The notes: generated by a model from the letters alone, not told the origin. A DNA stretch of 64,000 nucleotides from Heliocidaris tuberculata (GCA_025618425.1 CM046849.1:31127671-31191670); one strand, 5' to 3'; counted from the first letter of the stretch, positions 24,936-37,303 are shown. A program made the numbers and translations.

Positions 24936-25999
24936 GTAATAAGTACATGGTACAAATGACCCTGAAATGACCTCACTGCACAAGCATCTGTTTTGGTGGA
25001 TGCGATAATTGTTTAACACGTAAAATCATACTGGTACGCGCATCTTGGTGGGCTCACTATGAAAGCATATAGAGGTCAATTGTGTTCGGTACAATGACTT
25101 TAATCTGCACGTGCACGAATCGTAATTACGAAATGGCTTATTTGTCCGAGGAGATTATGGTAAAGCTCAAACATGCTGTTTTTTTCTTCATTGATACATC
25201 GGTGTATTAAAAGTGAAGTGCATAATTATTGTGCTACTGGTATACTTAAATATCCATTATACCCTACAGCTAAAGCCCCTATATTTGTGGTAAAAAGCTA
25301 TAAATTTAAATAGAAAGCTGAGCAACATGTCAGCCATTATTTTTAATCTTCAAGATCATTGCTGGTGATGAGCTACCTCATCTCTGAAGTAGCCTACTTG
25401 AATACCTTTCCATGTGTTCTCAATTTCTCAATATCACTTAGCTTTTCCATGTTACTCTGTGTCAAGAGCAAATACTGAATAGGCATGGAGTTCTGGCACG
25501 TATTCATTGTATGTCTACAAGGTGCAGATGGAGCCAAACACTTGACTGTCTGTGTGAAACATTGTGCAATTACTTGGTGGAGTTTCAAAGATCAGAGGTT
25601 GGGGTTTTCTCACTATCTTCCGATGACTCACAATGTTCATGTGTCAGGTTTTTCTTTGATGGTGGTTTTACATTTGGCAAGGGTGCTTTCTTGAAATATG
25701 AGATAATGTTTGTTCTTGTTTGTTACATGTACATCATTCTATCTCTGTAGATTCAGTAGATTTGATTTCTATATACATGTATTGGGTATGCACCCCTTAC
25801 CTCATCTCCTTTCACTCTCCTTGAAGGTATACATGTCAGTTTTCTGTTGGCTCAAAATATATTGCTGATTTAATTTTTGAATGTATGTTAGTTGAATCTA
25901 TAAAATTGATAGAAAATTCCTGAAACTTTAAGGAATGCAATCTATGTTGTTACTGCAGAAAAAGTGAATGTTCACTGTCAGTTGAATAAATTATAATTT

Positions 26000-26188
26000 T
26001 TCACCCTCATTTCCACTCCTCTTCCACACAAACTCATCCACTCCTCGTTTCCACTCCCCTTTTGCACTCCCCTTTCCAATTTCCCCATCCACTCTCCTTT
26101 TACTCCACTTTCCACTCTCTATATCTCTACCTTTCCCACCCTGTTACCACTCCCCTTTCTTACTCCTCCACACCACCCCTCCACTACT
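26000..26188. repeat. Degenerate CCACTCCCCTTT minisatellite
   Basis: A pyrimidine-rich array of 12-14 bp units related to TCCACTCCCCTTT, very uneven. Confidence 0.6.
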
Positions 26189-26639
26189 TGTACACGTAAA
26201 TAAAACCCCAAATTTGGATGACAAATGAAATGATATATGCTGACATAATTCATTCCTTGTTTGTATATCATCTTTTACAAGGGAAAACCTCAAGATTAAA
26301 CCAGATCGCACCACTTGAGTCGCTCAAGTTGCATTTTTCTGTGAGCAGGTTACAAGAGGTGTGTGTACGCTGTCAAGTATATATGTACATAGTGAACGAT
26401 GAGAGTCCGACCAGCTGAAACTGGATAAGGTCATTCTTGGTGGAACCGGCATGTTAGTATTCATGTTAATCATTACAGACATTCCAGCTAGTCAAGGCTT
26501 ATCAGCCATTATGACAACAATGATTCACAGCCAAATCTTAATGTACAATTGATATCAAGGAGAGATTAAACACGGTGTGAACAGATACATGTATTTGAAT
26601 GGAGCCTGGATAAAGGGTAAAACAACACACCCTCAAAGC

Positions 26640-26780
26640 TTTGTAGTACCCAACCCTTATTTCCCTACCCTCCTTTTCCTGACCCCTTCCCCTCCCCTCT
26701 CTTACCTCTTCCCCCTCTTACCTCTTCCCCTTCCCTCTCTCACCCCTTCCGCCCTCCCTTTCCCCTATTCCGTGCTACCC
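26640..26780. repeat. Polypyrimidine tract
   Basis: About 140 bp of nearly pure C/T on the plus strand with internal repeats of CTTACCTCTTCCCC. Confidence 0.8.
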
Positions 26781-26963
26781 CCAGGTAGATGTACATGTAC
26801 AGTTGTATATCCATGTAAAGTAAATGTAGCTCTGTTGTTCGATGGATATAGAATCGAACAGAAACTACACGATTCTTTTCACACACTTTACTGTATCTTT
26901 CACTTTACTGAAATAAGCTGCAAACTGTGCTTATGGTGTTTCATACATGTACATGAGCAGTAG

Positions 26964-27064
26964 CAGATGGGTGGGGCGGGGGGCACAACTGGCTTGGGAC
27001 CCCGTCTTGAAACCTTGAAACCCCCCCCCCCCCCCATTTTTACAAAATCCTGGATCCGCCCCTG
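26964..27064. mobile_element. CAGGGGCGGATCC-type short element
   Basis: Right end TTTACAAAATCCTGGATCCG then CCCCTG; the degenerate left end is CAGATGGGTGGGGCGG. Poly(C) interior at 27021-27035. Related to 39687-39868. Confidence 0.5.
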
Positions 27065-28634
27065 TATGTAAGGAAAGCCCATGCTAGAAGAATGCTATTG
27101 TTAGAACACAAGGGGGTCAGAACATCCATGTACATGTAGTGGTATGAAGGGATGAGGTATATTCAATGTACTTGACCCTCCTATTACTGGGATCGCCTGT
27201 CACTAGGTGAGACCGTCATGATTCATAGGCTTGCTCCATGTCCGGTATTCTAGCTAGACTAGACTAAAGTCCATCAAGGAGGAGGAGGGTTCCAACTAGC
27301 ACAGCTTCAGGTCCCTCCCTGCGTCATCGTTGTCACTGCTCAAGCAGCCCAAAGTCCATCTCCATTCAGGTTAAGTTTTAATAGCTCTCATACATCAAGG
27401 AGTAGATTTACCTGTGCTCGTTGGTTTCAACAATATTTAGTGGAATCGGGGAGACGGGATCGCAAGACTTGTACCAGTAACCGTTGAGATAGATCACATT
27501 TCATTTTCTCTGTAGCATTATTGCGATGACTCTTTGATGAAAAGGAGAATCACATTAGTCATTTTAGAAAAAAAAAATCAATTGAATTCGTCATCCATCG
27601 GTTTAAATACTGAACATAGTAGTCATTTATGAAAGGACTATTTCTTCTCCTTTGGAGTGCAGATCTTGTGAAGAAATACTGTGAAGATAATTTTCAAGTA
27701 GTGGAGTTATCAAACCATCATCGATCACCCACTTGGAGTAGAGTTGAGACTTTACTGCATTTTGTACTGATTTGCCTTTTGCAAAATAAGGATATACCCA
27801 GTCATTGTTCAAGTCTTATTGCACAATTGGATGTGTTTCTTTCTTGTGCCGGCAGGAAGTCGTTGTCACATACCTGTTGAAGACGTAACTGATGAGCAAT
27901 TCACAACGTTGTAAAGACGAGGTGATCCACCAAGTGGATTAAGGGTGATAGGGAGGTGTGCCATTATATCATTAGACTGAGACAAAACAAACTCTGAATA
28001 CAGGGAAAGAGAGTGAGAGAGAGGAAGAGAGAAAGAGAGAGAGGAACTGGCATGGACAAGGAGTAATTGTCAGCTTCCATGCCAGCGCAGTACGAGCACC
28101 CTTCACAGTTAGTTAAGAGTTCCTGCTGGATCAGACCGCGTGCGTAATACCGTCTCTTCCCCTTGCATTGCACCAGCCATACGGCAGTTGTTTCTCGCAG
28201 CTCACATGGATCTCACTCAAGTGTTTTAGCGCTTTTCAATGTAACACTTACGCTACGGTGTAATCGATACACTGTAAGGTGAAGACAATCTGAGATTATT
28301 CCATTGCAGTGTTAACTCGTCCGTCTGCTTGATGCTACGTCGGGAGTGTTAAGGTCAGAGACCATACACAAGTTTCGCAGGCATTATTTCAGAAACTTTT
28401 TGGTTGTTCCATGCCAAACTTTAGTGAGCATATGCTCAGGAAGGATCAACAGTGCAGTCGCGTTGTCGGAGGATAGACTTTTGTTTGACATTTTTATGCA
28501 TGTCGCAAGAGTTTTGAATGTTAACTTAATCACGTTCAGGATTAGTCACAACCATGTTACGACAGAGGTATCAATGTGAGTATAAATTGCTCAAAATACT
28601 CTATATTCTTATTTTCACAAGTTGCATCATCTAT

Positions 28635-28698
28635 TCAGAGCCAAAAGGGTGTTAACTCATCATTCAACACCTGTAGGATTTATGCCCTTTTGTCTCAA
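28635..28698. repeat. ~75 nt hairpin family, copy 2 (degenerate)
   Basis: GAGCCAAAAGGGTGTTAACTC faces TTATGCCCTTTTGTCTC. First of a pair about 141 bp apart. Confidence 0.55.
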
Positions 28699-28775
28699 AA
28701 CAGGTGATTTCATTCCGCAATTGTTTTTCATTTTTTGTAGTTGTGTGTAAAAAGCTTGATTGATATAAATCATCT

Positions 28776-28844
28776 GTTAAGAGCCAAAAGAGCGTTAACT
28801 CAATGTATATATTTATGTATGACTTAACGCCTTTCTGGCACTAC
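28776..28844. repeat. ~75 nt hairpin family, copy 3
   Basis: GAGCCAAAAGAGCGTTAACTC faces CTTAACGCCTTTCTGGCAC. Second of the pair. Confidence 0.65.
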
Positions 28845-28961
28845 ATAGACTGTGTTTAGTTCACATGAATCATGACTTCCAGTAGTGCCATAATATTTAT
28901 TTGGCAGGTGGGAAGATATGAATCTTGATGGCCGGTTTATCATCATAACATTTTTCTTCAT

Positions 28962-29120
28962 GTTCAACTTTCTGAAAGTTTGATAATTTGAAAGGAGAAA
29001 AGTGCATTTAACCTGATCAAGGGATTATTATTAGTTCCATTAGATATTTGTTCAACTTTCTGATAGTTTGATCATTTGAAAAGAGAAATCTGCATTTAAC
29101 CTAATCAAGGGATTATTAGA
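28962..29120. repeat. Two-unit direct repeat, period 88 bp
   Basis: GTTCAACTTTCTGAAAGTTT ... CAAGGGATTATTA occurs at 28962 and again, with few changes, at 29050. Confidence 0.85.
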
Positions 29121-29548
29121 TCCTTCAAGATGTTCTCAACAAAATGTGTTTTGAGTACATACATGTATGATAAGAACTATGAGTGGAAGACTGGAACAGG
29201 GTCTGTTCACACAAAAGTTTTGTAACTGTATCCAGTGCAAAGATATTATCGGTGATCAAGCACTTTAATGCGAAAACGACTGGTAACATGTCATTAGTAG
29301 TTTTTGAAAAACTTTCAAAACTTCTAAGACATACAATGTACTGCTGTATTAGTATCCAAAGCAAAGTAGCGGAGCTTATAGTAGAAGCAATTAGAGCAAG
29401 CATTGTCATCTCATCTCTCCCTCCGTCAAAAAAGGAAACAGTTATAAATTTGCATGAATAGACAGGAAGCGTTTTCACAAAAACAATTACGTCTTCCTTC
29501 CTCTCTCTCTAATTACGCACCCTCCACATGTGGGATGAGTTTGGGGGA

Positions 29549-30009
29549 GGGGGGAGCTTGTAATGTATTGTCTGAGAATTTCTGAAGTCAAGATCCTCTC
29601 TTCGAACATTTTCCAACTTCTTTCTTACTTTTAGATTTTTTAGCGTAAGTTTGTGTTTATGAGCTTATCCACCTTAATTGGTTGTTAGCTTTGATTGAAA
29701 AGAGTTGGACAGGCCTAATTATACAAAATCATTACAAAGCTATTTATGTCTAGGAAAAGTTTGTTTGGAATTCTTTAATGTTAAGATACTTTCTCAAAAC
29801 ATTTTTCCCTCAAATTTCCCTTTTTTCTCTTTGTCATAATTAGTTTGATTGAAATATGTTGAATGGGCCTGATTACTCTAAATGAAGACAAAATGATTAT
29901 TTTGTAAATGGGGAGGGGGGATCTTGTTGTGTATTGTTTGAGAATCTCTGATGTCAAGATCCTCTCTTTGAACATTTTCCAGCTTCTCTCTTACTTTTAT
30001 ATTTTGTAG
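29549..30009. repeat. Direct repeat pair about 368 bp apart
   Basis: TGTATTGTCTGAGAATTTCT ... GAACATTTTCCAACTTC (29563 on) recurs near 29931 on as TGTATTGTTTGAGAATCTCT. Intervening TTTGATTGAAA ... GGGCCTGATTA is also doubled (29690 and 29845). Confidence 0.75.
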
Positions 30010-30160
30010 CATTGAATAGGCATAATTCCACAATATAAATAGAAAATTGAAAATTGGCAACTCTGTGATTTACTTTACCATCAGGTCTTCATTTATTTTG
30101 TACTAGAAATTTCTTCGATTTCTGTTTTTCCTCAAAGAAAATATTTTGTCTTATTGTGTT

Positions 30161-30311
30161 CAGGGCCCTCTTGCATAAAAAGTTGGGTTTAAACGCAACT
30201 CAGAAAATTAAAAGCAACTTGATTTTCAGCCAATCAGGATCGCGTATTTGGGATTCGCATTTAATTTTTTGAGTTGCATTTAAACCCAACTTTTTAAGCA
30301 CAAGGGCCCTG
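30161..30311. mobile_element. CAGGGCCCT foldback MITE, 151 bp
   Basis: Arms of about 55 bp with CAGGGCCCT ends; AAAAAGTTGGGTTTAAACGC at the left is matched by the complement of AAAAAGTTGGGTTTAAATGC at the right. The unpaired middle contains AGCCAATCAGGATCGCG. Confidence 0.8.
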
Positions 30312-30887
30312 GACAAATATTTTGTATGTTCTGTTTTTTAAAATTTGTTTATTGATTTGTTTTTTACACGTACCCTACATATGAAAGAGATCTTTTCCTT
30401 CTCCATCTGTCAAGAAGAGGGATACTTCGGAGAATTCTCAGTACAAAGCAATTGGAGCGCTGTTCACAAGGGAAATCAGAGAGTTGCCAATTTGTGTTTG
30501 ATCAATAGCAGATTTGAAGATGTATTCTTATCCTTAATCAGAAGGTGTCTTCAAAGTTTCATTGATCTCTCTCTCGTTTCTTCCATTCTTCTGCTTTTCT
30601 TCAGACCAACTTGATATCATGTTGGAGTTTCCTTTTAAGTTGAGACTTAGTTTTAGGATAATCATTACTTCTTAGTTATTTTAGTTATACCTGGGAGGTA
30701 CATCTAAGAGACAGGTAAACTGAGGTCAGTCAGGTCTTTAGACTGAGAAAGTTTTGTTCAGGATGTCCCAGGACCTTACACCAGACTTTCTGGGTCCTGG
30801 AACAGGCCTATTTAGACTGTACAATGTCTGCAGGTGGACCAGCAACTAAAAAATCACAAGAGCTGTTATGCACTTATTTTAAGTCAT

Positions 30888-30958
30888 CGGCTGAGAGGTA
30901 GAAGGGTGTTAAATCCTATCCTTTAAAACAGAGTTAACACCCTTCTGGCTCTCACCAT
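30888..30958. repeat. ~75 nt hairpin family, copy 4
   Basis: CTGAGAGGTAGAAGGGTGTTAA faces TTAACACCCTTCTGGCTCTCA; 13 consecutive pairs next to a 21-base loop. Confidence 0.8.
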
Positions 30959-30982
30959 ATGAAGTGTTCTTTTGAAGCAGTA

Positions 30983-31398
30983 TTAAGCCTTTCGAGACAA
31001 TTGATCACATTTTGTGGTTTGGCACAATAACTTGTGATTCAGAGCTCTTAATAATATACCAGATGCATGAGGAGAAAGGGCAAAATTTTCTGCAAAAACT
31101 ATGTCCATTTTTGTTGCATGACCATATTGCGTTTCATGCCAGGAAATTTAAAAACAAGAATAAGCTTTAAAATCCTTAAATTGGCAACACATTGAGAGGT
31201 TCAAAATCATTGTTTTTCATCGAAATTGGCCATTTTTTCAACTATTCAACAAAATATCTAACCATGTTTATTGTTTTCAAAGACATTACACCTTATTTGA
31301 ACCATGTAGCACTAAAACAAAAATATAATTGTTGCCAATTTGAAGAACAAAATGTGATCAATTTAGCCCTGAAATAATTCCTGTCCTGAAAGGGTTAA
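30983..31398 (-). mobile_element. TTAA-type ~416 bp element, copy 3 (reverse)
   Basis: TTAA at both ends (30983 and 31395); reverse orientation, ending CCTGTCCTGAAAGGGTTAA. It sits between two hairpin copies. Confidence 0.85.
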
Positions 31399-31463
31399 GC
31401 GCACATTCAATGGCATTCAATCCATGCTCCTATTACCATACATTTACAAACTGGACCCTTTGT

Positions 31464-31540
31464 GTGCTGAGAGTCATGCAGAAGGGCGTTAACTAATATA
31501 TACTTTACATAGAGCTAATGTCCTTCTGGATCTCAGCAGA
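31464..31540. repeat. ~75 nt hairpin family, copy 5
   Basis: GTGCTGAGAGTCATGCAGAA with GGGCGTTAACT faces AGCTAATGTCCTTCTGGATC with TCAGCAG. Confidence 0.75.
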
Positions 31541-31970
31541 TGCCATATTTTCAGTTTTCACAAAATGAATAGAGAAGACTGCATGAACTGAGCAGGCAAG
31601 TTCGCTTGCTTCATCAAATTGTAGTGTTCACAATAAGACTACATATCTAGGACATTTTATTTGACCCTTCTGGAAGTTCTGGTAAATAGTTCAAAATGAC
31701 TTTGTTAAGATGTCAAGGTTAGGGAATTTAGGGAAATGAGATATGAGAGAGAAATGATTAGCAGACAGTAATATTGCAACCTGGCTCTAAAGGACTAATT
31801 CAGTATGAATTGGGAAGTAGCTATGCAAGGAGTGGTATTGAGTTAGTTCACCCCAATTTGGCCGCTTGAAACATTTTTTTATATAAACATTTATTTTCTA
31901 CCATTTTATTTTTCATATTCATTTTTTTTTTACTCATTCTCTGTATACATGTACCTTCTGTCTGTTATGC

Positions 31971-32104
31971 TGGGGGCATTTCATCAAGTGTCTTGTTGGC
32001 GATTTTTACCGACAAATTTGCTCTCAGCCAATCAGATGCAAGGATTTCAGTAGCTCATAACAGTTATTGCAACTTGTCATTGATGACAAGTTTTATGAAA
32101 CAGG
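31971..32104. mobile_element. Short MITE related to 13161-13299
   Basis: GGGGGCATTTCATCAAGTGT at the left and TTTTATGAAACAGGG at the right; inner GACAAATTTGCTCTCAGCCA is the complement of the 13.2 kb interior. Confidence 0.65.
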
Positions 32105-32220
32105 GTCTCTACCTTTCTTTCATTATATTTCATTTTCTTTTCCATCTTCCTCGTCATCATTCTATGTTTTCCCTACTACCCATCAGCCTGCTCCTTCAAT
32201 CCTTCTCCATTCTATCTCCT

Positions 32221-32252
32221 TTCTCTCTCTCTCTCTCTCTCACTCTCTCTAC
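32221..32252. repeat. (CT)n microsatellite
   Basis: Near-pure CT dinucleotide run. A (CTGT)n(CT)n run follows at about 32385-32430. Confidence 0.9.
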
Positions 32253-32390
32253 ATGTAGAAGTCATTTTATGTTTGTAGCTTTATGTTTAGTCTCTATTCT
32301 GTATTTGTTATATTGAAATTCACTGGTCAAATTAAGGCAGCCCTTCTCTTGCCCTCCCCCTTGTAATCCTCTTCTCTCCCTATCTGTCTA

Positions 32391-32429
<39 letters not shown>

Positions 32430-32661
32430 GTGCATCTCTTTGTCAAATCCTGGCCATATTACTACCCCTGTCTAGTTGGGTGATACAATCACAGTTTTCT
32501 TGTTATTGCATTTGGAAGGGTTCACTTCTAATCAAGGACTAGCATAGGAGCAGTGTTACGGCTTCAGTTGCATTTGAATATAATTATCCTCATCCTAGAG
32601 TGCATTATGATCAATCTGTATCTACTGCTTGAGGCCATCACAATAGCAACACGAGTAGTTC

Positions 32662-33133
32662 AGCTACGTTCACACGATGGGAGCTAAACTTTAAGTTTCG
32701 CTTGTAGTTTCAAAACTTTAAGTTAACTTGTAGTTATCTTGTAGTTTCAGCCCGTATGAACGGACTCGTGGTTTCGAAACTTTAAGTTTGCTTGTAGTTC
32801 TAGAACCACGAGCAGCGGGGGGGGGCTCCATCGAAGTTACGGCCCATGTGAATGGAATAAACTTTAAATTTCGCAGGCTTGTGGTTTAGGATGACCTTGC
32901 TGTTCATGTTAAATTTCCAGGTCATACCCTTCCCGCGCATTATGAACACAGGATCTGTATATCTACAGTACACACAATCGGTAGTATCTACTTCCTGGGT
33001 TAACCACGACGAACGCTCGGCTTGTAGTTTCAGCTTCATTGTTTAGGGCTCATGTGAACCCTTACTGTGGTGAGGGAGTCGTGGTTTCGTTAACATAAAG
33101 TTTCGAAACCACAAGTCCCGTATGAACGTAGCT
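32662..33133. mobile_element. AGCTACGTTCA-type MITE, copy 1 (472 bp)
   Basis: Ends AGCTACGTTCACACGATGGG and CCCGTATGAACGTAGCT are inverted. The interior is rich in AACTTTAAGTTT and CTTGTAGTTT motifs. The second copy is at 44611-45135. Confidence 0.85.
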
Positions 33134-33880
33134 TTTACTTTCTTAAGTTCAACTACAGTGGGTGTAGCTGTTTTATAAGAGTTCATGTAATCTCTCTGTG
33201 AGGGTCGTACAACTAACAAACTCCACTTATGTTGCTTCTTAGGACAGAGTTGTGATTCTGTTTGTGATAAAAGGTATTTTCTCCCTGTATACTTAAAAAA
33301 TCACAGCTTTTAACATTGAATTGAAAATCTGACATGTATTTTCTGTGTGTACTTATTACAAATAAAACTTTTGCTGGGACAAAACATGTGCAAATTTAGA
33401 ACACACCTGTAGTCAAGATTTGTGAAATGATTACTCACAACACTTATTGTTGCAATATGACAAGCTTCAAATCTTGCTACAAATACAGCCATTCCATTGT
33501 TTACAATTTACATTAATGTTTATGATGCGAAATTTCTTAGTTTCACAATAAAATGCTTTATACATGTATATCTAGGGCTACATGAACTATTTGTAGTAAT
33601 ACATACACGTTTCTGTTGTACTTGTGCTTGTACATTGCATATATTACAGTAGAAATTGTTTAGCATTAATCATCAAGCCTTCGAGCTTGATCAACTTGTT
33701 GCCACTGTATCCCATCCCCTATCATCATAAAACGTGCTATATGACATGTTTCCTGCCAACCTGCTCGTTGTGCCAAGAAAGAACAGCAGATGTGTTGTTT
33801 ACATCCTGAAATGGAGTGTTTGTTTGAAAGGGAGAAGGGGGGGGGGGGGTGGTGGCAAAGAAGGAAAAAAATCATAAATC

Positions 33881-34829
33881 AGGGACGGTATTCAAATCAA
33901 AATGCACATTAAGTGAGCATTTTACTTAGCATTTGGATTGGCTAAGCAGACTGGCTTAACTCGTATTTAGATCAAATTTAAGCACTTTACTTTAGCAAGC
34001 CGACTTTAAAGCAAAATACTTACTGATATCCATTGTGACGTCAGATATCCTGTCCAAAAACATGCGCAATAGATGCGTCACAGTAGATGTGTGCTTAAAT
34101 GATTTTTCTGTGCGCAGCCTATACTGCTCTGCGTATGTATGAAAGCCACATACCTGCCAATCAAGTAATATTGGTTTAAGTCTGCTAGGGAGCTGTCTTA
34201 GACTTAGGGTAAAATACTTAGCCAAATGATTCAATTGAATACAAAAATTGCTTAAGTAGTTTATCTCGGCCGAAAACTAAGTAAACTACTCATATTTCAT
34301 TCTTAAAGGGGAAGTTCACCCTGAAGATTACTTGAGTTTAAAAAATGCAGAAAATAAAGAAAAATAATGGCGAAGGTTTGATGAAAATCGGTCAAATAAT
34401 AAAAGAGTTAGGAGTATTTAAAGTTTTGGATTCATGACGTCACATGCGAGCAGCTGCCCATTGGTCATGTAATAAATATTCCATATATTCGCATTTTTTT
34501 TTACGTTCAACGATAAATTAATATTGTTTCTTTTCAGAATCTAGTATTGAATAACATTTCTGACAATAAATCAAATGCACAGACGAAAATATTCTAAATT
34601 TTCTGAGAAAACTGTATTTTATGGAATATTTATCACATTACCTGATGGAGGAGCTGCTCGCATGTGACGTCACAAAATCAAAACTTCAAAAGTCCATAAC
34701 TCCGTTATTCTTTAACGGATTTTGTCCAAACTTTCGCCAATATTTTTCTTTATTTTTTCTACATTTTTTAAACTCAAGTAATCTTCGGGGTGAACTTCCC
34801 CTTTAAGTATTAAACTGAATACGGGCCCA
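33881..34829. mobile_element. GGGACGGTATTCA-type element hosting a nested foldback
   Basis: The left end AGGGACGGTATTCAAATC is matched near 34809-34827 by the complement of GGGCCCGTATTCAG. Internal TACTTAGC/GCTAAGT motifs are in both orientations. It is interrupted by the TTAA foldback at 34303-34806. Confidence 0.65.
34303..34806. mobile_element. TTAA foldback element, 504 bp, nested
   Basis: Ends TTAAAGGGGAAGTTCACCC and GGTGAACTTCCCCTTTAA; arms of about 170 bp contain CATGACGTCACATGCGAGCA and its near complement. TTAA at both borders. Confidence 0.9.
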
Positions 34830-36022
34830 GGAGTTAATGCTTTATTCAGTTGTAGAAAACTCATTATGCAGAAAACCCTCCGCGGAGAAAATATGAAAGA
34901 CTATTTACACTAATAAAAATCTCACTTCTTCACACCCCCCCCCCCCTCTCCCCCCCCCCCCCCAACAAAGCTTCTTTGAAAGAAAACTGAACATTTATAC
35001 TGGGGAGGGGATATCAGAAAAATGTTTGTTTTACATATGCCACCCCATCCTAGATCAAAATATGTTGGGTAATTAGGCTTGGAATTTTGGATAATGCCTT
35101 TTATCCAAATTATCGCTGTCCCATATATTTTTAAATCCACATGTATAAAGCTGATCTAATTCACTTTTATGATTAAATGGATAACAAGGGCTATGTTGGG
35201 CAAAGTGATAGGGAATATGTGATCAATTTCCTTGAAAGCCCCCCCCCCCCCTCCACAAACACACACACACACCCGCCTTCCTAAGATGACTATTCAAAAA
35301 TTATCTTTCTTTGTCATGAAAGTCATTTATTTGGCAGGAAATTTCATTCTAAAACCAACAGAACAGGATATGCAACAATTGTATTAAAGCAGTTGTAATT
35401 ATGGTTGATGTATTGTAAATTTGAAATGAGAGGCCCCCAAGCATGAAATAATGTAGGCCTAATGTATCTTCTTTGACAACAGTACGTTTTATGTGAATAT
35501 TCACCTTTATGTCCATGTATTACATACACTGTAGTTCAACCTGTTAAACATTGACTCAGTCTGAAAGCCTGAAGGGAAAACTGGCATTTATTACTCTGCC
35601 TGATTGGCATATTTATAGAACCTTTGATTGATTGTAAATTTTATATAATGCTGAAAAGGGAACTATTTATTTTTTGTTACCGATATCACGATGTCCAAGA
35701 GAATTTTCTTGGGATAATTTTGCTGACTCCACCAATGAGTGTCCATACTGCTGCTTGCTTCAAATAGTTAAGGTCACTGCTAGTGGTCATTGTGGTCTGA
35801 GTAACAGCAAGGAGAGGAAGACAATGCTAATTAGTCATGCTCTGTGGATCATGAAATCATTGACCTTTTGAGATGTCCAGATAATGCACTTTTAGTTGCA
35901 GATCACATGTTTGCAACAATGCATGATTTGTTTTTTGAATTACAATGTCAATGAATAACTAGCCAAGGGTTATTATGAAATCTTTGAGATATTATTTTCC
36001 ACTTCTTTAAAAAAAAATTTCC

Positions 36023-36160
36023 AGGGCATCGTTTCATCAAACCGTCATAAGTGCAAGTTCGCCGACATCCCATTGAAACGCATGTTAATTTTGATACAGG
36101 CATTTCAATGGGATGTCGGCGAACTTGTACTTATGACCGTTTGATGAAACGCTGCTCTGA
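36023..36160. mobile_element. Short foldback MITE, ~138 bp
   Basis: Nearly perfect arms of about 57 bp: GTTTCATCAAACCGTCATAA and TTATGACCGTTTGATGAAAC, with TCGCCGACATCCCATTGAAA inverted inside. Confidence 0.85.
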
Positions 36161-36552
36161 GCTATATCACCTCCTGCTTCATACTATTATTTTCCACTAT
36201 CAAATTTATTGTAACACGATCGCAAAGACTTAAAAAAAAAATTAACCTAAGGTAATTTTAGTTGTTCTTTACACCCCGAAAGCTTGCTGGACATAGCAAC
36301 AAGTAATGTATGCACACTGGATTCCAAGCATTGAGGCTCATTTATAAAAAGCAGGTTAATGGAAAAGCTAGTCACTAGGTGCTCAGAGAAACAATTTGCA
36401 TAAATTTGAATACATTACAGAACTGGTCTATTGGGTATATAGTAATTGCCCTTGAGCTGATTTCTCGAAAGTCTTTGCGATCGTGTTTTGTATATATCAT
36501 CTTATCATAAAATGAACATAAATACTTTCTCCTTTCTATCTTGTCTCCTCAG

Positions 36553-36708
36553 CTTTGACCAAGGTATGTTTCAAGTATTACCACGGTGCTACGGGGGAGC
36601 TAAGGGCCTGTACGTCCACTATCAACATCAAGAACTTAGACGTATGGGATCCGGAGTCGGATGATGAGCTTGATGAGTACGACCCTTATATCAAGCTCAC
36701 ATTATCAG
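36553..36708 (+). CDS. HECW2: HECW coding exon 3: end of HECW domain, acidic linker, C2 entry
   Basis: A 156-base exon between TTGTCTCCTCAG and GTAAAT, phase 1 at both ends. It completes Pro147 and encodes residues 148-198, leaving one base of Gly199. VCFKYYHGATGELRA (151-165) is the most conserved HECW-domain block; the vertebrate counterpart is ICFKYYHGISGALRA. An acidic linker DPESDDELDEYD (179-190) follows where vertebrates have a Gly/Met-rich segment. The exon ends in DPYIKLTLS (190-198), which resembles the DPYxK signature of C2 domains although the canonical C2 copy is in the next exon. A long foldback element begins at the 8th base after the exon. Confidence 0.95.
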
Positions 36709-36715
36709 GTAAATA

Positions 36716-37303
36716 TTAAAGGAAACCAAAACCCAAGGAGAGAATCAACGTTATTGGAAAGTGAAAATTCAGAGAAGCACTTTACAAAAAGTTTCATTAA
36801 AATTGGTTAAAAAATGAGAGAGTTATGGAAGTTTGAAAAGTCTCGTTTTACTTTCTATGGGGATCCTCAAATTGGCAAAATTGCTTCAAAATGGCTGATT
36901 TTGTGAACAACTCTCCATTTGTTTTGTACACAGATTTTCAGATTTTCCCCATTATCTTTCAAGGTGCAGTTAATCTCCTTCTGAGCTCAACATATATAAT
37001 GGGAAAATGTATTTTACACCACATATGTCGAGTTCAGGAGACAAGGAGCAAGCACCCTGAGAGATAATGGGGAAAATCTGAAAATCTGTGTACAAAACAA
37101 ATGGAGAGTTGTTTACAAAATCAGCCATTTTGAAGCAATTTCGCCAATTTGAGGATCCCCATAGAAAGTAAAACAAGACTTTTCAAACTTCCATAACTCT
37201 CTCATTTTTAAACCAATTTTAATGAAACTTTTTGTAAAGTGCTTCTCAGAATTCTCACTTTCCAATAACATTGATTCTCTCCTTGGGTTTTGGTTTCCTT
37301 TAA
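36716..37303. mobile_element. TTAA foldback element, 588 bp, next to the exon 3 donor
   Basis: TTAAAGGAAACCAAAACCCA at the left and TGGGTTTTGGTTTCCTTTAA at the right; arms of about 250 bp surround a loop of roughly 80-90 bp. The left TTAA begins at intron position +8. Confidence 0.9.

Larger units (their letters stand above)
21541..36552 (+). other. HECW intron 2
   Basis: A 15.0 kb intron bounded by GTAAGT and CTCCTCAG. It holds foldback elements, telomere repeats, hairpins and pyrimidine-rich arrays, listed separately. Stretches at 21.6-22.9, 23.4-24.7, 27.1-28.6 and 35.0-36.0 kb hold no recognisable gene. Parts of 22.7-22.86 and 28.1-28.5 kb are less AT-rich and non-repetitive, which is compatible with regulatory sequence but not evidence for it. 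Confidence 0.85.

Noticed and set aside
26577..26963. 128-codon Pro/Leu-rich frame
   Set aside because: Translation of the polypyrimidine tract.
29125..29478. Frames open on both strands (117 and 92 codons)
   Set aside because: Unrecognised on both strands and not bounded by convincing splice sites.
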